A stretch of DNA of 64,000 bases from Flavobacterium sp. (GTDB lineage Bacteria > Bacteroidota > Bacteroidia > Flavobacteriales > Flavobacteriaceae): positions 1 to 64,000 of the forward strand of contig NZ_JBCNKR010000006.1 of NCBI RefSeq assembly GCF_039595935.1. The letters run 5' to 3'. Both the position numbers and the translations under genes were made by a program. Below, piece by piece: positions 54,401 to 63,101 of the stretch. Positions within the stretch are counted from its first letter, which is position 1. Each line of letters starts with the position of its first letter. Under the pieces are notes generated by a model, which searched no databases, was not told the DNA's origin, and was given only the letters and a program-made list of their open reading frames with translations.

Positions 54401-54673
54401 TTATACTATTAAAAATTCATCTATGAATTCTTTGTTTTCATTAACATAAAGAAAATAGTTCCCAGTCTTTTTTTCATCTTTGGAAAGTTCTAATTTGATT
54501 TCAATACAAGGAGTCGTAATAAAGTTATGATCAATTAAAATTGAAATTGATTTTGAAACAATATTATCAAATTCAATATCTTGATACTCCTCTGAATTTA
54601 TATTATGAAAATATTCCAAAGCGAGATTGTAAAACTCTTTTTTATTATGAAATGCTCTTTCTAATAAATGCAT
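54401..54673 (-). CDS. Uncharacterised third gene of the toxin-antitoxin operon
   Basis: A 90-aa acidic, helical-looking protein without a recognised family. It starts 8 bp after the antitoxin stop on the same strand, so it is probably co-transcribed with higBA. It could be a chaperone, a second antitoxin part or a passenger; nothing in the sequence decides. Its stop codon abuts a palindromic repeat. Confidence 0.6.
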   Translation of the reverse strand: MHLLERAFHNKKEFYNLALEYFHNINSEEYQDIEFDNIVSKSISILIDHNFITTPCIEIKLELSKDEKKTGNYFLYVNENKEFIDEFLIV

Positions 54674-54681
54674 TATTTTAA

Positions 54682-54987
54682 TTATAATTTAATTGAAAGT
54701 TCTAAGTGTCCTCCCAATCCAAGCTCTACAATTTTTTGAAGTGTCGAAAATTTGACTTCTTTTACGTTATTCTCAATCTTAGAAATATATGATTTTGTCG
54801 TTCCCACTTTTACTGCAAGTTCTTCCTGAGTCATTCCTTTTTGAAGCCTAGCCTCTTGAAGTAACACTCCAATTTTAAAATTTTCATAACCCGCTTCTAG
54901 TTCATCACGTTTTGGTGTTCCGATTTTCCCATAATGTTGCTCTTTAAACTCTTCTAAAGTTGTTAGATTCTTATCTTTCATTTTCAT
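54682..54987 (-). CDS. HigA-like antitoxin, XRE-family HTH
   Basis: A 101-aa protein with a helix-turn-helix domain (about residues 40-95: LQEARLQKGMTQEELAVKVG, TTKSYISKIENNVKEVKFST). An N-terminal extension of about 35 residues probably covers the toxin, as in HigA2-type antitoxins. The start overlaps the toxin gene by 17 bp. It is the likely repressor acting at the palindrome 55338-55355. Confidence 0.83.
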   Translation of the reverse strand: MKMKDKNLTTLEEFKEQHYGKIGTPKRDELEAGYENFKIGVLLQEARLQKGMTQEELAVKVGTTKSYISKIENNVKEVKFSTLQKIVELGLGGHLELSIKL

Positions 54988-55318
54988 ACTCCTTTTTAAT
55001 TTTTAAAGCTTTTTTAATTTCTTTCTTTGGTGTTTTTTGAGTTTTCTTTTGAAATCCATTAGCCAATACAACTAATTTTCCCTCATCAAAAAAACAAAAA
55101 ATTCTAAAAATGTCATTTCCTTGTTGTATTCTAATTTCATAAAGTCCATCTGTGTTTTCAATATATTTCAAATACGTTTCAGGAATCCTATCGAGATCTT
55201 CAATTAAATCAATCGTCCAAACAATTTTTTGTTGAACTTTTTCTTTTTGCTTAACAAAAAACTCATTAAAATAATTTTTAAAAAAAATAACAGTTCTAAT
55301 CTTTTGATTATTACTCAT
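54971..55318 (-). CDS. HigB/RelE-like toxin (Gp49-like family)
   Basis: A 115-aa RelE/ParE-fold mRNA interferase-like toxin. GLYEIRIQQGNDIFRIFCFFDEGKLVVLANGFQKKTQKTPKKEI shows the Gp49/HigB core in successive short motifs (for example ANGFQKKTQKTP, about residues 84-95). Toxin-first gene order is typical of higBA. ATG at 55318 is used because a longer reading runs back through the promoter. Confidence 0.82.
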   Translation of the reverse strand: MSNNQKIRTVIFFKNYFNEFFVKQKEKVQQKIVWTIDLIEDLDRIPETYLKYIENTDGLYEIRIQQGNDIFRIFCFFDEGKLVVLANGFQKKTQKTPKKEIKKALKIKKEYENER

Positions 55319-55324
55319 AAAATA

Positions 55325-55355
55325 CAAATGTATAAAAGTTGTACCAAAGTACAAC
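55325..55355 (-). promoter_or_regulatory. higBA-type promoter with overlapping operator
   Basis: Minus strand: -7 element TACATTTG (55325-55332) and -33 TTG (55352-55354) with a 19-bp spacer. A perfect palindrome GTTGTAC-TTTG-GTACAAC (55338-55355) covers the -33 element and most of the spacer, the expected site for antitoxin autorepression. The -7 element is only 7 bp before the toxin ATG, so the mRNA has a very short leader or none. Confidence 0.8.
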
Positions 55356-55392
55356 TTGTTAATCCTAAAAACATTTAAAACAATTAAACTTC

Positions 55393-55644
55393 CTATCTAT
55401 TTGCAATATCTCGTAACACATCAGTAATAGTTATTGAATTGCTTCCTTCATAACCCAATGCAATAGCTATAGCCTCTAGCGCGCTCGGATGTTTATCTGA
55501 TGAACTAACTGCCAATCCATTTTCTAAAATTTGATTTCTTTGTATTTGAATCGCTAATGATAAAATTTCAAAATCTGATAGTTTTGAATATTCTTCTTTT
55601 AATTGTTTTGCAATTCGATTATAATTTTCAATTTCTAATTTCAT
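55393..55644 (-). CDS. Small conserved-looking hypothetical protein
   Basis: An 83-aa soluble protein, mostly helical, with no known motif (EIENYNRIAKQLKEEYSKL at the start). ATG at 55644 follows a TATATTTG -7 element (55677-55684) by a suitable distance. A longer reading upstream to 55725 passes through that promoter and the nrdA terminator and is rejected. It is separate from the toxin operon by its own spacing. Confidence 0.6.
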   Translation of the reverse strand: MKLEIENYNRIAKQLKEEYSKLSDFEILSLAIQIQRNQILENGLAVSSSDKHPSALEAIAIALGYEGSNSITITDVLRDIANR

Positions 55645-55688
55645 TTTATTTGTACTATTTTTACTATTAAAAAAATCAAATATAAAAC

Positions 55689-55722
55689 AAAAAAAGCAGC
55701 TATCATTACAATAACTGCTTTT
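55689..55722 (-). terminator. Intrinsic terminator of nrdA
   Basis: 8-bp stem AAAAGCAG/CTGCTTTT with a 15-base loop, followed on the minus strand by a run of T residues, about 50 bp after the nrdA stop. The spacer between has ATCTAAAATCTAAAATC simple repeats (55738-55772). Confidence 0.75.
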
Positions 55723-55773
55723 CATATTTTAAAAATCTATAATCTAAAATCTAAAATCTACAATCTAAAATCA

Positions 55774-58167
55774 TTAAGACCCACACATCTCACAATCCTC
55801 AGGATCTGCCGCTTGTGCTTTTAAAAGCATAGCTTTATAATCCTCAACACTGATTGCTTCAGTTTCCTGAACTAAAGATGGAGCTGTTTCTTCTTTTTTA
55901 TCGTTATTTAATGTGAATTTAATCGCATCTACAGCCGCTTTTGTTCTTAGGTAGTACATACCGGTTTTTAAACCAGATTGCCAAGCGTAGAAGTGCATTG
56001 ACGTTAGTTTTGAATAGTTTGCATCTTGCATGAACAAGTTTAACGATTGAGACTGGTCAATGAAATATCCTCTTTGACGAGACATATCAATAATATCTTT
56101 CATCGACATTTCCCAAACTGTTTTGTAAAGATCTTTTAAGTCTTGCGGAATAATATCAATATTTTGAACAGATCCGTTATGACGCATAATTTCTTGTTTC
56201 AATGACTCGTTCCATAAACCTAATTTTACTAAGTCTTCTAGTAAATGTTTGTTTACTACGATGAACTCTCCAGACAATACACGACGTGTGTAAATGTTTG
56301 ATGTATATGGTTCGAAAGCTTCGTTGTTTCCTAAGATTTGAGAAGTTGAAGCTGTTGGCATTGGCGCAACTAATAATGAGTTACGAACTCCATGTTCCAT
56401 AACTTCTTTTCTTAATGAAGCCCAGTCCCAACGACCAGATAATTCTTCATCTTTCATTCCCCACATATTGTGTTGAAATTCTCCTTGTGACATTGGAGAA
56501 CCTTCGAAAGTTGAATATGGCCCTTCTTCTTTTGCCATTTCCATAGAAGCGGTTACAGCAGCGAAGTATAAAGTTTCGAAAATCTCCTGGTTTAATTTTT
56601 TAGCTTCGTCACTTGTAAACGGCATACGTAACATAATGAATGCATCTGCTAAACCTTGAACACCTAAACCTACCGGACGGTGACGCATATTAGAGTTTTC
56701 TGCTTCTTTTACTGGATAGTAATTTCTGTCGATTACTTTGTTTAAGTTACGAGTTACACGTTTTGTAACGTTGTAAAGCGCTTCGTGATCAAATTTTCCG
56801 TTTTCGATGAACATTGGCAACGAAATAGAAGCCAGGTTACAAACTGCAATTTCATCTTTAGAAGTAAACTCCATAATCTCTGTACACAAGTTTGAAGAAC
56901 GAATAGTTCCTAAATTCTTGTGGTTCGATTTACGGTTTGCTGCATCTTTATACAACATATATGGCGTTCCAGTCTCGATTTGCGATTCTAGGATTTTCTC
57001 CCATAATTCACGAGCGCGGATTGTTTTTCTTCCTTTTCCTCTAAATTCATAATCCGTATATAATGCTTCGAATTCTTCTCCGTAAACATCATATAATCCC
57101 GGACATTCATTTGGACACATTAAAGTCCAAGTTGAATCTTCCTGAACACGTTTCATGAACAAATCTGAAGTCCACATTGCGAAGAATAAATCTCTCGCAC
57201 GCATTTCTTCTTTTCCTGTATTTTTCTTTAAGTCCAGGAATTCGAATATATCGGCATGCCAAGTTTCAATATAGATAGCAAAGCTTCCTTTACGTTTTCC
57301 ACCACCTTGATCTACGTAACGAGCAGTATCATTGAACACTCTCAACATCGGAACAATTCCGTTTGAAGTTCCGTTTGTACCACGAATATAAGATCCTGTA
57401 GCACGTACGTTATGAATAGAAAGTCCGATCCCTCCTGCTGATTGCGAGATTTTTGCTGTTTGTTTTAATGTATCGTAAATACCGTCAATACTATCGTCCT
57501 GCATTGCCAAAAGGAAACAAGAAGACATTTGAGGTTTTGGAGTTCCTGCATTAAACAACGTTGGTGTTGCGTGCGTAAAGAACTTTTTAGACATTAAATC
57601 GTACGTTTCAATTACTGATTTTAAATCATCTAAGTGAATACCAACAGAAACACGCATTAACATGTGCTGCGGACGCTCTACAATTTTTCCGTTTATTTTA
57701 AGAAGATAAGAACGCTCTAAGGTTTTAAAACCAAAATAATCGTAATTAAAATCTCTTGTATAAATGATATGCGAATCTAAAAAAGCAGCATTTTCCTGAA
57801 TCACTTTGTAAACGTCATCAGCAATTAATGGTGCGTCCTGACCATTTCTTGGATTTACGTAGTGATACATGTCTTTCATCGTTTCTGAGAAAGATTTTTT
57901 TGTATTAGAATGTAAATTAGAAATTGCCACACGAGCTGCTAATTGTGCATAATCTGGATGTGCAATTGTCATAGATGCCGCAGTCTCTGCTGCCAGATTA
58001 TCTAATTCAGAAGTAGAAACTCCATCATACAATCCCTCGATAACTCTCATCGCTACCTTAACCGGATCTACAAGCTCATTCAAGCCGTAACACAATTTTT
58101 TGATTCTCTCTGTAATCTTATCAAACATTACAGGCTCTCTGTGTCCATCTCTTTTTACTACATACAT
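55774..58167 (-). CDS. nrdA: Ribonucleoside-diphosphate reductase, alpha subunit
   Basis: A 797-aa large subunit that reduces ribonucleotides to deoxyribonucleotides. N-terminal ATP-cone (about 1-90: [20 protein letters not shown]) for allosteric activity control. Active-site cysteines lie in [11 protein letters not shown] (about residue 217) and [11 protein letters not shown], and the C-terminal redox pair is CEMC, four residues from the end. [21 protein letters not shown] is the family signature. It follows nrdB by 265 bp on the same strand. Confidence 0.97.
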   Translation of the reverse strand: MYVVKRDGHREPVMFDKITERIKKLCYGLNELVDPVKVAMRVIEGLYDGVSTSELDNLAAETAASMTIAHPDYAQLAARVAISNLHSNTKKSFSETMKDMYHYVNPRNGQDAPLIADDVYKVIQENAAFLDSHIIYTRDFNYDYFGFKTLERSYLLKINGKIVERPQHMLMRVSVGIHLDDLKSVIETYDLMSKKFFTHATPTLFNAGTPKPQMSSCFLLAMQDDSIDGIYDTLKQTAKISQSAGGIGLSIHNVRATGSYIRGTNGTSNGIVPMLRVFNDTARYVDQGGGKRKGSFAIYIETWHADIFEFLDLKKNTGKEEMRARDLFFAMWTSDLFMKRVQEDSTWTLMCPNECPGLYDVYGEEFEALYTDYEFRGKGRKTIRARELWEKILESQIETGTPYMLYKDAANRKSNHKNLGTIRSSNLCTEIMEFTSKDEIAVCNLASISLPMFIENGKFDHEALYNVTKRVTRNLNKVIDRNYYPVKEAENSNMRHRPVGLGVQGLADAFIMLRMPFTSDEAKKLNQEIFETLYFAAVTASMEMAKEEGPYSTFEGSPMSQGEFQHNMWGMKDEELSGRWDWASLRKEVMEHGVRNSLLVAPMPTASTSQILGNNEAFEPYTSNIYTRRVLSGEFIVVNKHLLEDLVKLGLWNESLKQEIMRHNGSVQNIDIIPQDLKDLYKTVWEMSMKDIIDMSRQRGYFIDQSQSLNLFMQDANYSKLTSMHFYAWQSGLKTGMYYLRTKAAVDAIKFTLNNDKKEETAPSLVQETEAISVEDYKAMLLKAQAADPEDCEMCGS

Positions 58168-58432
58168 AAGCTTATTTTTTTAGTTATTGAATAAATGAAA
58201 GTAACTAGAAAACGAATTCCAGTACTTAAACATTGCGTGTTTTAAAATTATTTTTTGAGAATTACAGAATTCTCAATAGTTGTCCTTTCCCAATTTGAAT
58301 ATCAAACCGAAAAGCTGTTAAAATTGCTATTAAATCTCCGATTTGGGTGATAAGAGATTTAACCTAAAATGTTCTGTAAAATTAATTCGGGCTTTAGATA
58401 AAATTATCCCGAATTAAAAAAATGCTGTTGTT

Positions 58433-59410
58433 CTAAAAATCTGCGTCAAATGAAATTTTTTGAGCATCGCTGTCTGTGTTCATAACACCTGATTTTTGAT
58501 ACTCGGCAACACGTTTTTCAAAGAAATTAGTTTTTCCCTGAAGAGAAATCATGTCCATGAAATCGAATGGATTTGCTGATCCGTATACACGCTCGCAGCC
58601 TAATTCAACCAAAAGTCTATCGGCAACAAACTCTAAATACTGCGTCATTAACGCTGCGTTCATACCAATTAAACTTACCGGAAGAGATTCGGTTACAAAC
58701 TGTCTTTCGATATCTAATGCATCAACAATAATTTCTTTAATTCTGTCTTTTGGTACTTTGTTTACCAAATGGTGATTATGCAAGTGAACTGCAAAATCAC
58801 AATGCACGCCTTCGTCGCGGGAAATCAACTCATTAGAAAAAGTTAAACCTGGCATTAATCCACGTTTTTTCAACCAATAAATTGAACAGAAAGCACCTGA
58901 AAAAAAGATTCCTTCAACGGCAGCAAAAGCAATAAGTCTTTCAGCAAACGAATCAGACTCGATCCATTTTAAAGCCCATTCTCCTTTTTTAGCAATCGCA
59001 GGAAAAACTTCCAAAGCATTAAACAATTCCGTTTTCTCAGCTTCGTCTTTCACATAAGTATCAATCAATAAAGAATAAGTTTCACTGTGAATGTTTTCCA
59101 TCATAATTTGGAAACCATAGAAAAACTTCGCTTCAGCATATTGAACTTCGTTTACAAAGTTCTCAGCAAGATTTTCGTTTACGATTCCGTCAGAAGCAGC
59201 AAAGAATGCTAAAATATGTTTAATGAAATATCTTTCGTCATCATTAAGCTTGTTGTTCCAATCTGTCAAATCCTGGTGCAAATCAATTTCTTCAGCAGTC
59301 CAGAAACTAGCTTCCATTTTTTTATACCATTCCCAAATATCATGATGTTTGATAGGAAAAATTACGAAACGATTTTTATTTTCTTGTAAGATTGGTTCTA
59401 CTTGCGACAT
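58433..59410 (-). CDS. nrdB: Ribonucleoside-diphosphate reductase, beta subunit
   Basis: A 325-aa diiron subunit that holds the tyrosyl radical. The radical tyrosine is probably that of [18 protein letters not shown] (about residue 97); the Glu and His of MENIHSE are iron ligands, with further ligands in [11 protein letters not shown] and DEGVHCDF. It works with NrdA. Upstream, a TAAGTTTG -7 element (59495-59502) has a TTG at 24 bp, too far for a confident promoter. The 337-bp gap 59411-59747 shows no other clear element. Confidence 0.96.
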   Translation of the reverse strand: MSQVEPILQENKNRFVIFPIKHHDIWEWYKKMEASFWTAEEIDLHQDLTDWNNKLNDDERYFIKHILAFFAASDGIVNENLAENFVNEVQYAEAKFFYGFQIMMENIHSETYSLLIDTYVKDEAEKTELFNALEVFPAIAKKGEWALKWIESDSFAERLIAFAAVEGIFFSGAFCSIYWLKKRGLMPGLTFSNELISRDEGVHCDFAVHLHNHHLVNKVPKDRIKEIIVDALDIERQFVTESLPVSLIGMNAALMTQYLEFVADRLLVELGCERVYGSANPFDFMDMISLQGKTNFFEKRVAEYQKSGVMNTDSDAQKISFDADF

Positions 59411-59747
59411 GACAAATTTTGTTAATTTTTTGTACTAAATTTTTACTAATTCAGTAGACTACAAAGATTGTCATTTAGTGCCAAAAATGAAAGTCAAACT
59501 TATTCACAATTTGCCGTAGTTTTTAACAACAGGCTAAAATTGAAAAATTTTTCATACAATAATTAAATTACTGAAAATGAAAGAATTAAACCAAACAATT
59601 ACACCTTGAAGCCCCGTAAAATATAGACTTTTTAATATAAAAAGCAAGAATTTTTAATTTGTTTTAAAAAGTTTTTTTTGAGTCAAAACTTTGTTTTTCT
59701 GAGTTAAAACACACCGTTTAAAAAAGGTATTTTTTACACTTTAGTTT

Positions 59748-60317
59748 TTAAGAATTTTTAAGTTCTTCTGCTACCTTTTCAAGTTCAAGATACCAGTCTT
59801 CTCCAAAACGACGAATCAAAGCTTCTTTCACAAATTTGTATACCGGAACCTCTAATTCTTTTCCTAAAGAACAAGCATCATCACAAATGTCCCACTTATC
59901 GTAATTTACGGCAGCAAATTCTGTGAAGTCTTTTACACGAATTGGATATAAATGACAAGAAACTGGTTTTTTCCAATCTACGATTCCTTCATTGTAAGCT
60001 TGCTCGATTCCACAAAGCGCGGTTTTTCCATCAAAAATAACGTAAGCACAATCTTTATTATCGATCAGCGGCGTTTCAAGATCGCCGTCGGTTCCTTTTA
60101 CCCAGGTTCCCTGAGCTTCGATTGCAGCAATTCCTTCTTTTCTTAAAAAAGGTTTTACTTTTGGATAAATTTCTTCTAAGATTTTAGTTTCAGCCTCATT
60201 CAAAGGCGCACCCGCATCTCCATCAACACAACAAGCCCCTTTACAAGCAGACAAGTTGCACACAAATTCTTTTTCCAGAATGTCTTCTGAAACAATAGTT
60301 TTTCCTAACTGAAACAT
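59748..60317 (-). CDS. DUF3109 family cysteine-rich protein
   Basis: A 189-aa protein of the DUF3109 family. Cysteines in [22 protein letters not shown] (CX5CX3CC), [27 protein letters not shown] and DICDDAC suggest a metal or Fe-S site. The function is unknown. A TATCTTTG -7 element (60347-60354) lies about 30 bp before the start. Confidence 0.9.
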   Translation of the reverse strand: MFQLGKTIVSEDILEKEFVCNLSACKGACCVDGDAGAPLNEAETKILEEIYPKVKPFLRKEGIAAIEAQGTWVKGTDGDLETPLIDNKDCAYVIFDGKTALCGIEQAYNEGIVDWKKPVSCHLYPIRVKDFTEFAAVNYDKWDICDDACSLGKELEVPVYKFVKEALIRRFGEDWYLELEKVAEELKNS

Positions 60318-60383
60318 GATTTTAAAATACTCTTATTTATAAAGTGCAAAGATAGTCAAAGAAAATAGATATATTTTTATTCT

Positions 60384-60516
60384 TTTTTCACGCAGATTTG
60401 GCAGATTTTAGCAGATAATAAAAAGTTTTATTTAAGGCAAAATAAACCTTTAACAATTATCAAAAAATTAAAAATCTGCTCAAATCTGCTCAAATCTGCC
60501 AAATCTGCGTGAAAAA
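60384..60516. repeat. Dispersed inverted repeat CGCAGATTT family, copy 2
   Basis: 33-bp arms at 60384-60416 and 60484-60516 (TTTTTCACGCAGATTTGGCA at the outer end) match at 32 of 33 positions, separated by 67 bp. The right arm carries an extra ATCTGCTCAA unit. The remainder of the gap 60318-60707 has the DUF3109 promoter and a TACTTTTG -7 element (60666-60673) for the next gene. Confidence 0.75.
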
Positions 60517-60707
60517 TTTTTATACGATCCAAAAAAAATCATTTGAGTGGCCTTTGAATTAGCATTTTAAACCACCAATTGTTATAAATATCACTTTTTT
60601 AACCATTAAACCATGTTTTTATAACAAAAATGAATTATACAGAAAAAACACCTAACTTTATTAATTACTTTTGCAGCAGTTTTTTAAATCCTTAAAATCA
60701 AAGCGAT

Positions 60708-61286
60708 ATGTTAGAAATAGACTTTAAAGAAATCATTACAGTAAGTATGGTACTTTTTGCCGTAATCGATATTGTAGGTTCGATTCCTATTATCGTAAAC
60801 CTAAGAGCAAAAGTGGGACATATTGATTCTGAAAAAGCTTCGATTGTTGCTGGAGCTATTATGATTGTTTTTCTTTTTGTTGGAGAAGGATTATTGAATC
60901 TTATCGGTATTGATGTTCATTCGTTTGCCGTTGCCGGATCTTTTGTATTGTTCTTTTTAGCTTTGGAAATGATTTTAGGAATCCGTATTTATCGTGATGA
61001 AGAACCAGGATCAGCCTCAATTGTTCCTTTAGCATTTCCTTTAATTGCCGGAGCGGGAACTATGACTACTTTACTTTCCCTTAGATCACAGTTTCATACT
61101 ATTAATATAATCATCGCAATTTTACTTAATATTATATTGGTTTATGTTGTTTTAAAATCTTCTAAAAAGATCGAAAATTTACTAGGAGAAAACGGACTTG
61201 GCGTGGTTCGCAAGACATTTGGAGTGATACTTTTAGCAATTGCTGTTAAATTATTCGCCGCTAATGTTAAAGGTTTGTTTGTCTAA
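60708..61286 (+). CDS. MarC family (UPF0056) integral membrane protein
   Basis: A 192-aa inner-membrane protein with about six helices, typical of MarC/UPF0056. FAVIDIVGSIPIIVNLRAKVG near residues 18-38 is the family signature, followed by GIRIYRDEEPGSASIVPLAFPLIAGAGTMT in overlapping short motifs (SIVPLAFPLIAGAGTM). The transport role is not established. A TACTTTTG -7 element lies about 35 bp upstream. Confidence 0.9.
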   Translation: MLEIDFKEIITVSMVLFAVIDIVGSIPIIVNLRAKVGHIDSEKASIVAGAIMIVFLFVGEGLLNLIGIDVHSFAVAGSFVLFFLALEMILGIRIYRDEEPGSASIVPLAFPLIAGAGTMTTLLSLRSQFHTINIIIAILLNIILVYVVLKSSKKIENLLGENGLGVVRKTFGVILLAIAVKLFAANVKGLFV

Positions 61287-61391
61287 GATTTATTTTTATA
61301 CTTTTACCCCCATTAAATTTATAAAATACAACTTTAAGTCATTTTTTATTAAAGTTTTACTTTGATATTTTTATACAAACAAACAACCAAT

Positions 61392-61592
61392 ATGAAAATC
61401 TTCACTTCAATCTTAGTGCTTTTAGCATTAGCTTTAATTGTTTTTAATATTACGCTATTAGACTTTTCACATCCTTTTCAAGGTGATAGTATGGTAGCTT
61501 TTATTGGAATCGCAGCTTCGTTTTGCGCCGTATTGATTCTTTTGATTTTTAGAATTTCAAAAAGAATTGAAGAAAAAACAAACGGCAGATAA
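61392..61592 (+). CDS. Small membrane protein
   Basis: A 66-aa protein with two hydrophobic helices (about 2-22 and 34-54) and a basic C-terminus. I do not recognise a family. It starts at ATG 61392; an upstream in-frame start at 61362 adds ten residues outside the helix. The next gene follows after 3 bp, so the two are co-transcribed. Confidence 0.65.
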   Translation: MKIFTSILVLLALALIVFNITLLDFSHPFQGDSMVAFIGIAASFCAVLILLIFRISKRIEEKTNGR

Positions 61593-61595
61593 TTT

Positions 61596-62201
61596 ATGTT
61601 TGACGTTTTAATTATCGGCGGAGGCGTATCGGGCATTTCTTGTGCCCTGGTCTTAGGATCTGCTAAAAAGAAAGCTTTTGTTACCGACAAAAAAATCGGA
61701 ATTTTTACACATCAGAAAAACTCTTCTTTACAAGAAGCAATTTTCTACAATGCTTATGGCATTACCCCAGGTAAGCTTGGTTCTGAATTACTTACAGAAA
61801 GCACTCAGGATTTAGCAACATCTTATCCTCATATTGAGCAGATTACAAATGAAAAAGTAATAAAAGTTGAAGGTTCTTTTCCTTCGTTTACTGTTATTAC
61901 AAACAAAAACTCATACCAAACTAAAAACATTGTCATCGGGATTGGCTCTGCTAATACTTTTGACATCGAAGGTTTGATGCAATATATTGAACCGCATAAA
62001 AAAGCACTTCCGGAGAAACAGCGTATTCAGCTAAAAAATGAAGATCATAAAGTTACTGACGGTATTTACGTTATTGGAACTTTAGCCGGCTGGAGAAGTC
62101 AGCTTGCGATTGCTGCAGGAAGCGGTGCCGCTGTTGCCACAGATATTCTTACTTTATGGAATAACGGAACACAGACTCACTCGCACGACAGCATTCGATA
62201 A
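61596..62201 (+). CDS. Small FAD/NAD(P)-dependent oxidoreductase (thioredoxin-reductase-like)
   Basis: A 201-aa flavoprotein-like protein with the FAD GxGxxG motif DVLIIGGGVSGISCALVLG (residues 3-21). The C-terminal GIYVIGTLAGWRSQLAIAAGSG contains the second FAD contact (GD replaced by GT). It is shorter than thioredoxin reductase (about 310) and lacks a CxxC pair and a full NADPH domain. It probably oxidises or reduces an unknown partner. It is paired with the small membrane protein. Confidence 0.75.
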   Translation: MFDVLIIGGGVSGISCALVLGSAKKKAFVTDKKIGIFTHQKNSSLQEAIFYNAYGITPGKLGSELLTESTQDLATSYPHIEQITNEKVIKVEGSFPSFTVITNKNSYQTKNIVIGIGSANTFDIEGLMQYIEPHKKALPEKQRIQLKNEDHKVTDGIYVIGTLAGWRSQLAIAAGSGAAVATDILTLWNNGTQTHSHDSIR

Positions 62202-62216
62202 ATTATAAAACATTTA

Positions 62217-62288
62217 AACCATATAAGTTATAAGTTCATATTATACTTTTCGTATAGAATTAAATGAACTTATATAACTTATATGGTT
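62217..62288. repeat. Inverted pair of AACCATATAAGTTATA repeats
   Basis: A forward copy (62217-62239) and a reverse copy (62264-62288) face each other and could form a hairpin between the convergent oxidoreductase and lipoprotein genes. Confidence 0.72.
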
Positions 62289-62309
62289 TATTTTATTTTT
62301 GTGTGATGT

Positions 62310-62627
62310 TTATTTCACCGAAAGAATCTGTATTACTTTGATATGATTTTCTTCTTCGGTTTTCCAGAATTCTCCTTTTACTGAAACCACATCTCCAATT
62401 TTTACTTGTTTGTAGTTTTGAGGTCCGCCAACGTTTACAATACTAATTGTTGCAAAATATACTCCTTTTTCATCAGTATTAATTTTTGCTGTGTAACCAT
62501 CTTTTCCTGATTCGACCGATTCTACTTTTCCAGAAACTGTTCTAATATTGTTTTCTTTCATAGTTTTACAAGAAATTATAAAAGTCATTAAAACTACAAC
62601 TAAACTTATTTTTTTTAGATTTTTCAT
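62310..62627 (-). CDS. Small exported lipoprotein of unknown function
   Basis: A 105-aa protein; lipobox-like FIISC ends the signal peptide (about residues 2-20). The remainder is a beta-rich, OB-fold-like domain (VSGKVESVESGKDGYTAKIN, QVKIGDVVSVKGEFW). I do not recognise a family. ATG at 62627 avoids seven non-signal residues added by an earlier in-frame start. Confidence 0.68.
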   Translation of the reverse strand: MKNLKKISLVVVLMTFIISCKTMKENNIRTVSGKVESVESGKDGYTAKINTDEKGVYFATISIVNVGGPQNYKQVKIGDVVSVKGEFWKTEEENHIKVIQILSVK

Positions 62628-62717
62628 ATTTTGAATATTTAACCGCAAAGTACGCTAAGAATTACGCAGAGTTCGCTAAGTTTTGTTTTATGTTACTATT
62701 AAATTTTCAAACAAAAT

Positions 62718-63083
62718 TTATGCCAGCTGAATGCAGCTTCCGGCAATAACTTTTAAATTATCATTTAATTTTTTCCAGACTCTGATGTATTTAAAAACGC
62801 CATTGACAGGATTATTGTCGTAAGTTCCTTTTAATGAAACGGTAACAGCAACTACAGCCGAATCATCAATTATATTAATATTTTGATCAGAAGCTTCAAG
62901 AGAATCAATTTTCATTATTCCGGAACGATAAACGTTTAGATCAAACTCCTTTGTAATGGTTTGTCCGTCTGGCATGTTAAAAAGCAAATCATCATGAAGC
63001 ATTTGTTCCAAAAGGTCAACATCAGCGTTTTTAATTGCGGTTAAAAGTTCAATCTCGGCATTTACAATTAAATCTTTTTCCAT
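62718..63083 (-). CDS. NTF2/SnoaL-like (DUF4440-type) protein
   Basis: A 121-aa cytoplasmic NTF2-like-fold protein. NAEIELLTAIKNADVDLLEQMLHDDLLF and YIRVWKKLNDNLKVIAGSC frame the cone-shaped fold, recognised in short pieces (LEQMLHDDLLF). No catalytic motif is visible. ATG at 63083 is used; a TTG directly before it is less likely. It is distinct from the secreted NTF2-like proteins near 18000. It lies 18 bp after the protease gene. Confidence 0.78.
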   Translation of the reverse strand: MEKDLIVNAEIELLTAIKNADVDLLEQMLHDDLLFNMPDGQTITKEFDLNVYRSGIMKIDSLEASDQNINIIDDSAVVAVTVSLKGTYDNNPVNGVFKYIRVWKKLNDNLKVIAGSCIQLA

Positions 63084-63101
63084 CAACTTAAAATTTTAAG
63101 A

